Source of the DNA: Streptomyces fructofermentans
GTDB taxonomy: Bacteria; Actinomycetota; Actinomycetes; Streptomycetales; Streptomycetaceae
NCBI RefSeq assembly: GCF_014651055.1
Contig: NZ_BMWD01000026.1
Span: 1 to 46,747, forward strand
Length of the DNA: 46,747 bases
Direction of reading: 5' to 3'
Below the pieces are notes generated by a model, which ran no database searches, was not told the DNA's origin, and saw nothing but the letters and a program-made list of their open reading frames with translations. This document shows, in pieces, positions 31,827-40,043 of the stretch. Numbering within the stretch: the first letter of the stretch is position 1; each line of letters starts with the position of its first letter. The translations under genes were made by a program, and so were the position numbers.

Positions 31827-33233
31827 ATGCCGGAGAGCGACACCAGCGGCAACGGGGGGCCGGGCCGTCGCGACGACGAACTGGCTCAACTGCACGCGCG
31901 CATCGCCTCGCTGGAGGCGGCCCAGCGGACCGCGAAGCCCCGCCGGCACCGCGGGAGGTCCTTCCTCGCCGCCCTGCTGATCGTCCTCGGGTGCGTGCTC
32001 GCGCCGTTGAGCGCCGTGGCCTCGTGGGCCTCCGACGTCGTCGGCGACACCGACACGTACGTGGACACCGTCGCGCCCCTCGCCTCCGACCCGGACATCC
32101 AGAACGCCGTCGCGAACCGTGTCACCGACGCGGTCATGGAGCGGCTGGACCTCCAGACCCTCCTGCAGGACGTCGCTCCGAAGGACCGGCCCCTGCTGGA
32201 GAAGGCGCTCGGCAAGCTGGGCGACTCGCTGGAGGACGCGGTCCGCAGCTTCGTCCACGACAAGGCGCAGGACGTGGCCGCCTCCGACACCTTCGAGCGG
32301 ATCTGGACGCAGGCCAACCGCCGTGTCCACTCGGCGGTCGACAAGGCGCTCACCGGCAGCGGCGGGGGCGCGGTCAAGATCAACGACGACACGGTCACCC
32401 TGGACCTCGGTCCGGTCGTCGAGGACGTCAAGCAGCGCCTCGTCGACGAGGGGCTGACGGCGGCGGGGAAGATCCCCGAGGTCAGCACCGACTTCACCCT
32501 CGTGAAGTCCGAGGACGTCGGCAAGGTCAAGACGTACTTCCGGATTCTGCAGCTGATGGGCAACTGGCTGCCGGTCATCGCGGTCCTGCTGGTGGCGGTG
32601 GGCGTCTGGCTCTCCGCGCACCGCCGCCGGGTCCTCGTCGCGGCCGCACTCGGATTCGCCTTCGCCACGGCCGTGCTGGGCGTGGCGCTCACGGTCTTCC
32701 GGGCCGTCTACCTCGACGCGCTGCCTCCGGGCGTCTCCCAGGGCGCCGCGGGTGCGGTGTACGACACGCTGATCCACTATCTGCGCACGGCGATCCGCAC
32801 CGTGGTGACCCTCGGCGTGGTGGTCGCCCTGGCCGCCTGGCTGACAGGACCGGGCCGCTGGGCCACGGCGCTGCGGACCCTGTGGGGCGCGGGCATCGGC
32901 GCGACGCGCGCAGCCGCCGACAGGCTCGGCATGCGGACCGGGCCCGTGGGCCCCTTCATCCGGCGCCACCGCCGCTGGTTCACGTGGATCCTCGTCCTCG
33001 GGGCCGTGCTGGCGTACGTCTTCTGGAGCCGCCCGACGGGCTGGGTGGTGGTCGGCCTGGCCCTCGCGCTGCTGTTCGCGTTCGCGGTGGTCGGCTTCCT
33101 GGCCGCCGACGGGGACGCGGGCGGGGACGCGGACCGGGACGACGACAGAGACAGCGGCGGCGGCGACGGCGGCGGGAAGGGCCCGGAGGGCGGCAGGCCC
33201 GTGAAGGGCACCGAGGTGGGCGCCGGCGGCTGA
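31827..33233 (+). CDS. Membrane protein of unknown function, coiled-coil N-terminus
   Basis: 468 residues. GGAGGGAG precedes ATG 31827. Residues 15-33 (DDELAQLHARIASLEAAQR) form a short heptad coil, then one helix (about 46-70, AALLIVLGCVLAPLSAVASW). A 180-residue extracytoplasmic part follows (DTDTYVDTVAPLASDPDIQNAVANRVTDAV... , with VKINDDTVTLDLGPVVEDVKQRL), then about four to six more helices and a Gly/Asp-rich charged tail. The segment of a single helix, an outside domain and a helical bundle is typical of a Streptomyces membrane family without known role. It may interact with cell envelope factors. Confidence 0.75.
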   Translation: MPESDTSGNGGPGRRDDELAQLHARIASLEAAQRTAKPRRHRGRSFLAALLIVLGCVLAPLSAVASWASDVVGDTDTYVDTVAPLASDPDIQNAVANRVTDAVMERLDLQTLLQDVAPKDRPLLEKALGKLGDSLEDAVRSFVHDKAQDVAASDTFERIWTQANRRVHSAVDKALTGSGGGAVKINDDTVTLDLGPVVEDVKQRLVDEGLTAAGKIPEVSTDFTLVKSEDVGKVKTYFRILQLMGNWLPVIAVLLVAVGVWLSAHRRRVLVAAALGFAFATAVLGVALTVFRAVYLDALPPGVSQGAAGAVYDTLIHYLRTAIRTVVTLGVVVALAAWLTGPGRWATALRTLWGAGIGATRAAADRLGMRTGPVGPFIRRHRRWFTWILVLGAVLAYVFWSRPTGWVVVGLALALLFAFAVVGFLAADGDAGGDADRDDDRDSGGGDGGGKGPEGGRPVKGTEVGAGG

Positions 33234-33459
33234 CAGCCCCGCGTCCGGTGCAAAGACGCCGCACCCCGGACGGCACCCGCGGACGATCCGGCACCCGTCG
33301 CCGGTCCGGCACCCCGGTCGACCCGGTGCACGCACTCACCCGCTCACCCGTTTGCACTACGCCGTGTGGCCGTACGGCGGTCGCGGGCGAAGGCTCGGAT
33401 TTGCCCGCCGGCCCCCGCCACGGGGCGCACCGGGACGAGGCAGCGGAAGGAAGGGCGAC

Positions 33460-33912
33460 ATGAGCCAGCAGGCGGAACAACCGAGGGGACCGTCCCGGGA
33501 GGGCACTTCGCGGGCGACGGCGGGGTCGCGGGAGCACGACGCCTGGGTGACGGGCGGGGTGACCTTCGCGGGTGTCCTGCTGCTGTGCGGCGGCGTGCTC
33601 GCCGTGCTGCAGGGCATCGCGGCCATCGCCGAGGACGACGTGTACGCCCGCGTCGGCACGTACGTCTACGAACTGGACCTCACCGGATGGGGCTGGATCC
33701 ACCTCGTCATCGGCGTGCTGGCCGCTGCCACCGGCGCCGGCCTCCTCAAGGGCATGCAGTGGGCACGCTACGCGGGCGTCTTCCTCGCCTCGCTCAGCCT
33801 GATCACCCAGTTCCTCTTCCTGCCGTACGCGCCGGTCTGGTCCGTCATCATGATCGGTATCGACGTGTTCGTCATCTGGGCGCTGGCCAGTCGCCCGAGG
33901 AACGCGGTCTGA
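33460..33912 (+). CDS. DUF7144-like four-helix membrane protein
   Basis: 150 residues. After a hydrophilic start of about 25 residues there are four helices. The sequence VLQGIAAIAEDDVYARVGTYVYELDLTGWGWIHLVIGVL and then GMQWARYAGV and LPYAPVWSVIMIGIDVFVIWAL follow the family pattern closely; quotes are split here by my reading of the segments. ATG 33460 is preceded by GGAAGGAAGGG. It is monocistronic and convergent with the kinase gene. These proteins are abundant in Streptomyces, with no assigned function. Confidence 0.82.
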   Translation: MSQQAEQPRGPSREGTSRATAGSREHDAWVTGGVTFAGVLLLCGGVLAVLQGIAAIAEDDVYARVGTYVYELDLTGWGWIHLVIGVLAAATGAGLLKGMQWARYAGVFLASLSLITQFLFLPYAPVWSVIMIGIDVFVIWALASRPRNAV

Positions 33913-33925
33913 CCGGTCCGCGCGC

Positions 33926-35593
33926 TCAACCCTCGGCCGGCACCACGGTGTTCACCTTGCCCCGGGTGTCGGCCCGCAGGTATCCGCCGCCGCCGTACTC
34001 GTCGCTCAGGTACACGCTGATCCCCGCCGGAAGGTCGAACGCGGTACTCCGCGGGAGGGCCATGAGGTAACGGTTCTCCACCTTGGCGACCTTGAGCCTC
34101 CTTCCCGCCTCGGCCAGCAGCGCGGGGAGCACGTCCCAGTCGTAGTCGTCGAGGCGCATCGGGCGGTCGTCCCCCACCAACGTGCCCTTGCCGAGGCCCT
34201 TCTCCACACCCCGGCCGACCCGGTAGGTGTAACTGTCGTACTTGGTCTCGCTGCCCTCGACCATGACGTGGGCCATCACGTAGTCCGGGTACACGACGAA
34301 GCGGCCGAACCGGTCGCCGCCCGACTCCTTCTCCAGGGCCCGGATGGCGGTACGGACGCCGTCGGGGGTCAGCAGACCGGTCGGCCCCTCCTCCTGCGCT
34401 CCGTCCTCCTTCGCGCCGTCCGTCCGCCGGGGCGTGGGCGTCGTCGAGGGCTTCCCCGACGTCCCGCCCCCGGAGTCCTCGGAACCCTGCGCGTCGTTCG
34501 AGCCCTGCGAGCTCTTCGAGGGAGTGGCGCCGGTACCGCCGTCGCCGCCCGGCAGGAACCACCACACCAGCACACCGGTGAGCACGGTGCCCGCGACCGA
34601 CAGCGCGACGACCAGCCACCGGCTCCGCCCCGCACGGCCGGAGGGCCCGGAGGGGGCGGCAACGGGCGTCGGCGACCCGCCGGGGCCTGTCGGGGAAACG
34701 GGCGGCACGTCGGCCGGGGGCGGGGCCAACCGGTACGACGTGGGTTCCCCGTCGCCGTCGACGACGGCCGCGAGCATGCGGTCGAGCGTCCCGGCGTCGG
34801 GGCGCGCCACCGCGTCCCTCACGAGCACGCCCATCAGCACGTCCCCCAGCGGTCCGGCCCGCTCCGGTGGCGGCACCTCGTCGTGGAGCACCGCGGCGAG
34901 GGTGGCCAGCGTCGTGCCCCTGCGCAGCGGATGGTGCCCCTCCACCGCGGCGTACAGCATCATCGCCAGCGACCACAGGTCCGAGGCCGCGCCGGCGTCC
35001 TGGCCCGAGATGCGCTCGGGTGCCATGTAGTCGGGCGTACCGATGATGGACCCGGTGGCGGTGAGGGCCGTGGAGTCCAGGATCGCCGCGATGCCGAAGT
35101 CCGTGAGTACGGGACGGCCGTCGGGGCGCAGCAGGACGTTGGCGGGCTTGACGTCCCGGTGGTGGATGCCCGCCTCGTGGGCCGCGCTCAGGGCGGCCAG
35201 CACCTCGCGTCCGGTGCGTGCGGCGCCGGCGGGGTCCATCGGTCCCCGGTTCAGCAGGTCGGCGAGCGAGCCGCCGCCGACCAGTTCCATGACGATCCAC
35301 GGGTAGGTGCCCTCGCCGCCGTCGACGATGTGGTGGATCGTGACGACATTGGGGTGGTCGATCCGGGCCAGCGCCCTGGCCTCGCGAAGCACCCGCTCCC
35401 GCAGCAGGCGGGCCCCGTCCGGGTCGTACTCGGCGAGTGCCGGATCGGGCGGCCGCACCTCCTTGACGGCCACGCTCCGGTGCAGCGCCAGGTCGGTGGC
35501 GCGCCAGACCGTGCCCATCCCGCCCCCGCCGAGCCTCGCCTCCAGCCGGAACCGTCCGTCGATGACCCGTCTGCCGGTGTCCGCGTCGTTCAT
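33926..35593 (-). CDS. Membrane-anchored Ser/Thr protein kinase
   Basis: 555 residues. Kinase domain about 15-275: glycine loop LGGGGMGTVW, catalytic Lys K44 (VAVKEV), HHRDVKPANVLL with catalytic D147, DFGIA at 165, APE at 191-193. A proline-rich linker leads to one transmembrane helix (about 325-347), so the topology is kinase inside, C-terminus outside. After a Ser/Thr/Gly-rich stalk there is a 170-residue extracytoplasmic domain (VRTAIRALEKESGGDRFGRFVVYPDYVMAHVMVEGSETKYDSYTYRVG... , my spacing) with no PASTA repeats, probably a sensor. Its 5' end faces the low-G+C orphan gene region. Confidence 0.9.
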   Translation of the reverse strand: MNDADTGRRVIDGRFRLEARLGGGGMGTVWRATDLALHRSVAVKEVRPPDPALAEYDPDGARLLRERVLREARALARIDHPNVVTIHHIVDGGEGTYPWIVMELVGGGSLADLLNRGPMDPAGAARTGREVLAALSAAHEAGIHHRDVKPANVLLRPDGRPVLTDFGIAAILDSTALTATGSIIGTPDYMAPERISGQDAGAASDLWSLAMMLYAAVEGHHPLRRGTTLATLAAVLHDEVPPPERAGPLGDVLMGVLVRDAVARPDAGTLDRMLAAVVDGDGEPTSYRLAPPPADVPPVSPTGPGGSPTPVAAPSGPSGRAGRSRWLVVALSVAGTVLTGVLVWWFLPGGDGGTGATPSKSSQGSNDAQGSEDSGGGTSGKPSTTPTPRRTDGAKEDGAQEEGPTGLLTPDGVRTAIRALEKESGGDRFGRFVVYPDYVMAHVMVEGSETKYDSYTYRVGRGVEKGLGKGTLVGDDRPMRLDDYDWDVLPALLAEAGRRLKVAKVENRYLMALPRSTAFDLPAGISVYLSDEYGGGGYLRADTRGKVNTVVPAEG

Positions 35594-35825
35594 GCGCGGG
35601 AGCCTAGAGGAAAATGCGTTCGACCACGATCACCGGAGGCAGCGCCGCCTGTGCGCAACTCGCTGCGATCCTCGGCAGTCAGGCCCGCACCATCCGCGTA
35701 CCGCACGACACCGGCATACCGCAGGGATCGCCCGACATCACGCCTGACGACGTACGCATCCGGCGCGAGTCGGGGGAGCGTCGAAGACACTCCCCCGGAC
35801 ATGTCCCGACTTCACTGTCGGGGAA

Positions 35826-36311
35826 TCACATCTCTGCGAGTTCTTTCATCTCGTCGATCACCCGGTTGTCTTCGAAAACTGGATACCCGCCTACCAGGTG
35901 ACTGATCCCGGACGTCACAAATTCCTGGACTTCAGACACATACTCCGCCAGATCACATTCAGGCGCCACGGCGCCCGCTCCGTGCGAGGGAGTAAATTTC
36001 ACCCTACTGTCCTGCAGTTTGATTCGAATCACGTAGGAGTTCTCGGTGAAGTCGATTTCCGCGGAACCGTTCGAGCCGAGATCACGGACTGAAAGCGACA
36101 GGGTGTACATGATGTCCACCAGCGGGAGTTGCGCTGCGGTCAGAAATTCTTGACCACCCACCTTGAAATCAACTGGGTATATGAAGTACCCATAGCGCAA
36201 ATCCGTCGCACTTACGGTGGAAAGATTGATGATGCCGGACTTCCAAGCGCGCTCGACAGCCGCCGGGAAGTCGCATCCGTTGTTCGATGTGAAGCCGATC
36301 TTCAGCAACAC
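35826..36311 (-). CDS. Low-G+C orphan protein, possibly acquired
   Basis: 161 residues from GTG 36311, or 160 from TTG 36308, which has the better distance to the strong GGAGG upstream. G+C is about 48-55% against about 72% in the neighbours. The protein has alpha/beta character with no signal or membrane segment: KSGIINLSTVSATDLRYGYF, then PVDFKVGGQEFLTA, SAEIDFTENSYVIRIKLQDS, and a C-terminal helix IDEMKELAEM. One cysteine near CDLAEYV and one in NNGCDF. Small soluble proteins of this kind include immunity proteins of toxin systems, but no toxin is adjacent and no family was recognised. Horizontal transfer is likely from composition. Confidence 0.7.
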   Translation of the reverse strand: MLLKIGFTSNNGCDFPAAVERAWKSGIINLSTVSATDLRYGYFIYPVDFKVGGQEFLTAAQLPLVDIMYTLSLSVRDLGSNGSAEIDFTENSYVIRIKLQDSRVKFTPSHGAGAVAPECDLAEYVSEVQEFVTSGISHLVGGYPVFEDNRVIDEMKELAEM

Positions 36312-36403
36312 TCTCCTCCTGACCCGGGTGCGCGGTCGGGCAACCGCCGGACGCGTGGCGCGAGTACGGCGGCGCGGCCCGGCGCCCCTGTCGCGGGAGC
36401 GGG

Positions 36404-37045
36404 CTACGGGGTGGCGGCCGTCGACCTGCCGAGGTAGGTGAGGGGTCCCGGGTCGGGGACCTGGATCTCGTGGAAGCCGAGGCGGTCGTAGAAGGCCCTG
36501 GCGGACGTGTTGGCGGTGACCATGCCGAGGTGGACGGCCGGAACGCCGCGCTCGTGCAGCGCGGCGAGGAACGCGTTCATCAACTCGCGACCGTGGCCGC
36601 GGCGTTGCCGGTCCGGGAGCAGGTCGATGTGCAAGTGGGCCGGGTAGGCGGCGAGTTCGGGCACGAGCATCCGCTCGGGGGTGTGCAGGAGGCGGAGCAT
36701 CTCCTCGCTGGGGGTGCGGGGCGTGCCCGCGGGGTCCGGGTGGCGTCCCGCCACCAGGGGAATCCAGGTCTCCCGGAAGTCCTTGACGAAGCGCTCGGTG
36801 TCGGCGGTGCCGAGGACGTAGCCGACGGGACGGCCGGCTCCGTCGTCCAGGACGAAGGCCAGCTCCGGCTCCAGGCGGCAGTAGGGATCGGCGAAGATCG
36901 ACGGCATCAGTTCCAGGTCGGGGTACACCTCACGCGAGTCCCCGCCCTCGTATGCGGTCCGTACACAGATGTCCGCGACGCCCGCGCGGTCGGTGGGCCG
37001 GTAGGGACGAACGCTCGGCCGCGACTGCGGCTGCAAGGGCGACAT
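36404..37045 (-). CDS. GNAT family N-acetyltransferase
   Basis: 213 residues from ATG 37045, with AGGA upstream. The longer start at 37078 lacks a binding site. The GNAT fold is visible in AHLHIDLLPDRQRRGHGRELMNAFL (motif A, R/Q-x-x-G-x-G/A with the acetyl-CoA binding loop) and ANTSARAFYDRLGFHEI (motif B). The N-terminal part with VRPYRPTDRAGVADICVRTAYEGGD is similar to the acetyltransferase-like region of bacterial O-GlcNAcase-associated proteins. Substrate is unknown. Upstream is a 12-bp palindrome (37065-37076) that may be an operator. Confidence 0.85.
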   Translation of the reverse strand: MSPLQPQSRPSVRPYRPTDRAGVADICVRTAYEGGDSREVYPDLELMPSIFADPYCRLEPELAFVLDDGAGRPVGYVLGTADTERFVKDFRETWIPLVAGRHPDPAGTPRTPSEEMLRLLHTPERMLVPELAAYPAHLHIDLLPDRQRRGHGRELMNAFLAALHERGVPAVHLGMVTANTSARAFYDRLGFHEIQVPDPGPLTYLGRSTAATP

Positions 37046-37064
37046 GTCGTCATCCTGACCGCTC

Positions 37065-37076
37065 GGGAGCGCTCCC
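37065..37076. promoter_or_regulatory. Perfect palindrome upstream of the GNAT gene
   Basis: GGGAGCGCTCCC, 20 bases before the start codon on the minus strand; a related half-site (GGGAGCG) follows about 15 bases away. A regulator site is possible. Confidence 0.3.
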
Positions 37077-37274
37077 ACAACACCTTTGCGGGAGCGCGTC
37101 AGGCACCCCTACCGAGCGGGTACCCCTGGTGCGCCAAGAGGCACGACCCCACTCGACGGCGCACCCCATTACCAGACATGAACGGCAAGGACTACGAGAA
37201 CACCCCGATGCACACGCGGTCTTCACGACGTGGTTAAGCTCCAGTGCTTCATCCGGATCTGGAGGGGACCTCTC

Positions 37275-37769
37275 TTGCGCAAGAACACTGTCGCGGCCGC
37301 GCTCGTCACGGCCTGCGCGCTGGCCGCCGTCGTCGCGGCACCTGCCCACGCCGCCGAGTACCAGTCGGCGCTCAAGGTGCGCGGCGTGCAGTACGACGCG
37401 CCCGGCAGCGACTCCAACCGCTGCACCACCGGGAACACCGACGAGGAGTACTTGACCATCAAGAACTTCTCGGCCTCGGCGACGGTCAACCTCAAGGGCT
37501 ACGTCGTCAAGGACGCCACGGGCAACCGCTTCGCCTTCACCGCGAACCACTACCTCCAGCCCGGTGACTACGTGAAGCTGCGCGGCGGGAACGGCAACGA
37601 CTCCGACGCCTCCAACGTCGTCTACCGCGACAACTGCAACTTCATGTGGAACAACGACCGCGACACGATCTACTTCTACAAGCCCTCGGGCAGCCGCGCC
37701 GACGTCCACGCCTACAGCAAGACCGGCTCGGACCCCGACCGCGACGGCTACGTGCGCTTCCACGGCTGA
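37275..37769 (+). CDS. Secreted lamin-tail-domain protein
   Basis: 164 residues from TTG 37275, fixed by GGAGGGGA seven bases before it; the frame extends to a GTG at 37230 without a binding site. A Sec signal covers about 1-27 (LRKNTVAAALVT..., cleavage after AHA). The rest is a single lamin-tail domain: SALKVRGVQYDAPGSD, EEYLTIKNFSASATVNLKGYVVKD, FAFTANHYLQPGDYVKLRGG and then VYRDNCNFMWNNDRDTIYFYKPSG, DVHAYSKTG. The domain usually appears attached to nucleases or other enzymes, here it stands alone. Two cysteines (NRCTTG, DNCNF) may pair. Its partner is unknown. Confidence 0.82.
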   Translation: MRKNTVAAALVTACALAAVVAAPAHAAEYQSALKVRGVQYDAPGSDSNRCTTGNTDEEYLTIKNFSASATVNLKGYVVKDATGNRFAFTANHYLQPGDYVKLRGGNGNDSDASNVVYRDNCNFMWNNDRDTIYFYKPSGSRADVHAYSKTGSDPDRDGYVRFHG

Positions 37770-37775
37770 TCCCGG

Positions 37776-37816
37776 CAGCCCTTCGGGGACGCCTTGGGGG
37801 GGTCCCCGAAGGGCTG
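37776..37816 (+). terminator. Strong terminator after the lamin-tail gene
   Basis: Perfect 15-bp arms (37776-37790 and 37802-37816) with an 11-base loop, seven bases after the stop; it also faces the convergent flavoprotein gene. Confidence 0.85.
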
Positions 37817-37859
37817 AGCCCGAGGACCCCCGTCGGGCCCCGTGCCCGAGGGCGGTCGC

Positions 37860-39659
37860 TCAGGCCCGGGCCGTGCTCGCGACGTCGAGAGCCGCTATGT
37901 GCCCGAAGGTCATCGCCGGGCCGATGGTCGAGCCCGCTCCCGCGTAGCTGTGCCCCATGACGGCCGCGCTGGCATTCCCCGCGGCGTACAGCCGGGGGAT
38001 CACCGACCCGTCGGGGCGCAGGACCCGCGCGCGGGCGTCGGTGCGCATGCCGCCCTTCGTGCCGAGGTCGCCCGGGACGATCCGGAAGGCGTAGAACGGC
38101 GCCAGCCACAGGGGCGCCAGGCACGAGTTGGGGCGGACCGCGGGGTCCGTGTAGTAGTGGTCGTACGCGCTCTGCCCGCGCCGGAAGTCGGTGTCCGTAC
38201 CGGTCAGGGCGAGGCCGTTGAAGCGGTTGACGGTGGCGCGCAGCGCGGCCGGCGGCACACCGATCCGCTCCGCGAGGGCGTCAAGGGTCCACGCCTTGTG
38301 GGCGGCACCGGACGCGTACCACGACTCGGGCAGGGTGAACGTCGGTGCCACGTCCTTGAAGAGGTACCGGTTGCGGTAGTTCTGGTCGACGATCAGCCAG
38401 GCCGGGATGTCCGGGTCCGTCGCGTGGCGTTCGTACATGATGTGCACGACATCGCTGTACGGGGCGGCCTCGTTGACGAATCGGGCTCCGGCGGCGTTGA
38501 CGAGGAGGCCGCCGGGCAGGGTGCGTTCGGCGAGGCAGAAGTAGGGCTGGTCGGGCAGCGGGATGGCGGGACCCCACCATGCGTCGTCCATCAGGTCCAG
38601 CGCGGCACCGGCCCGCTCCCCCGCCCGGATTCCGTCGCCGGTGTTCTCCTTGGCGCCCACCGTCCACTCGGTGCCGATCGGCTGGCGCTGGTACCGCTCG
38701 CGCATGGCCGCGTTGTGCTCGAAGCCCCCCGAGCCGACGATCACTCCGTGCCGGGCCCTGATCAGTCCGGCCGACCCGTTCCTGGTCACGACCGCTCCCG
38801 CGGCGGCCCCGTTCTCCAAGTACAGGTCGGTGAGCGGGGTGTTGAGCCAGACCGGCACCTGTGCCGTGAGCAGGCCCGCGCGCAGACCGGCCGCCAGCGA
38901 CTGCCCCATGGTGAGGGGTTTCTGGCCGAGGAGGGCGGCCCTGGTCCCGCGGGCGAGGCACTCCGTGGCGACGGCCGCTCCCCGCGCGCTGACCGCTGCG
39001 AGAGCGAGCCATTTGTAGTCGGCGCTGAACACGACCATGCCGCTCGGCACCGCCATGTAGGGCGGGTTCAGCCGGGCGAGTTCGGGCCCGAGGATGTTCC
39101 CGTCGAGCATGGCCGGTTCGATGGAACGGCCGCCCGGCAGCCCTCCGGCCAACTCGGGGTAGTAGTCGCTGTACCCCTCCATCCAGCGGAAACGGAGCGG
39201 GCTGTTGGCCATGACGAACGAGATCATGGCGGGGCCGTGCCCCAGGAAGGCCTGGCGCCGTTCGGCGGAGACCTCGGGGCCGACGACGGCCGCCAGGTAG
39301 GTGGCGGCCTTCGCGGGGGTGTCGGGCACGCCCGCGGCGAGGATCACCGGGTTGTTGGGAATCCAGATGCCCGCGCCCGAGCGGGCGGCCGACCCGCCGA
39401 AGGTGGCCGCCTTCTCCACGACGACGCAGCTCAGCCCTTGCTTGGCGGCGGTCAGCGCGGCGGTCATGCCCGCCGCTCCGGAGCCGATCACGACGACGTC
39501 GTACGTTCCCAGGAGCGGCACGTCGGCCGCGTCGGCGGCCGTGGGGAGACCGGCCGCGAGCGTGAGCCCGGCTCCCGTCGCGGCGCCGAGCACCCGGCGC
39601 CGCGAGGGGCCCGGCAGGACGGCGGGGTCAGTACGTCTGGCAGGGTCCGCGTTGGTCAT
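37860..39659 (-). CDS. Tat-exported FAD-dependent dehydrogenase (KstD / fumarate reductase-like)
   Basis: 599 residues from ATG 39659, with GGAG upstream. Residues 1-45 hold a twin-arginine signal (SRRRVLGAATGAGL, cleavage near ADA). The FAD-binding Rossmann motif follows at about 55 (DVVVIGSGAAGMTAALTA), then EKAATFGGSAARSG, typical of the flavoprotein subunits of fumarate reductase and of 3-ketosteroid delta-1-dehydrogenase. The C-terminus has GGMRTDARARVL and LYAAGNASAAVMGHSYAGAG, the second FAD contact. A Tyr in the active-site region around SAYDHYYTD is suggestive of KstD-type members. Substrate is not defined. It acts outside the cytoplasm if the Tat signal is used. Confidence 0.85.
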   Translation of the reverse strand: MTNADPARRTDPAVLPGPSRRRVLGAATGAGLTLAAGLPTAADAADVPLLGTYDVVVIGSGAAGMTAALTAAKQGLSCVVVEKAATFGGSAARSGAGIWIPNNPVILAAGVPDTPAKAATYLAAVVGPEVSAERRQAFLGHGPAMISFVMANSPLRFRWMEGYSDYYPELAGGLPGGRSIEPAMLDGNILGPELARLNPPYMAVPSGMVVFSADYKWLALAAVSARGAAVATECLARGTRAALLGQKPLTMGQSLAAGLRAGLLTAQVPVWLNTPLTDLYLENGAAAGAVVTRNGSAGLIRARHGVIVGSGGFEHNAAMRERYQRQPIGTEWTVGAKENTGDGIRAGERAGAALDLMDDAWWGPAIPLPDQPYFCLAERTLPGGLLVNAAGARFVNEAAPYSDVVHIMYERHATDPDIPAWLIVDQNYRNRYLFKDVAPTFTLPESWYASGAAHKAWTLDALAERIGVPPAALRATVNRFNGLALTGTDTDFRRGQSAYDHYYTDPAVRPNSCLAPLWLAPFYAFRIVPGDLGTKGGMRTDARARVLRPDGSVIPRLYAAGNASAAVMGHSYAGAGSTIGPAMTFGHIAALDVASTARA

Positions 39660-40043
39660 GGCAGAGCACTCCAGCGGGGCGAAGGAATGGGAGAGCGTGC
39701 TGTGCCCCGGGGCGGCGACGGTCGTGCCGCGCACCGGTTCTGATGCGGAGTCAGGAATGTCGCGCGGTGGTCTTGGGAAGTCAAGGCATGCGCCGGGCCC
39801 GGTGCTGCCCGGGCCACCCGGAGCCCCACGCGGGGAGGTCCGGTCGGCCGCTGTGCCGGTGGCCGTCCGGAAGGCCTGCCCTGGTCGCCGGTCCGGGTGG
39901 CCCGTCCTGCTCCGCCGGTCCGGGGCGCGGGGCCGGGCGCCTGTCGGACCGGCTTCCCCCGAACACGCGGAAGGGGCGGTCGGACCTGCCCGTTCCGGCA
40001 GGTCCGACCGCCCCTTTCACCGCACGTGGCGGCTAGAGCAGTG
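39660..40043. other. Intergenic region, 384 bases
   Basis: Promoter space for the flavoprotein gene, plus the terminator of the DUF1996 gene (39971-40016). Nothing else supported. Confidence 0.5.
39971..40016 (-). terminator. Very strong terminator of the DUF1996 gene
   Basis: Perfect 20-bp arms (39971-39990 and 39997-40016) with a 6-base loop, 28 bases beyond the stop codon. Confidence 0.9.

Noticed and set aside
33926..35593. PASTA-type PknB kinase of the cell-division cluster
   Set aside because: No PASTA repeats are present in the extracytoplasmic part and no division genes are nearby.
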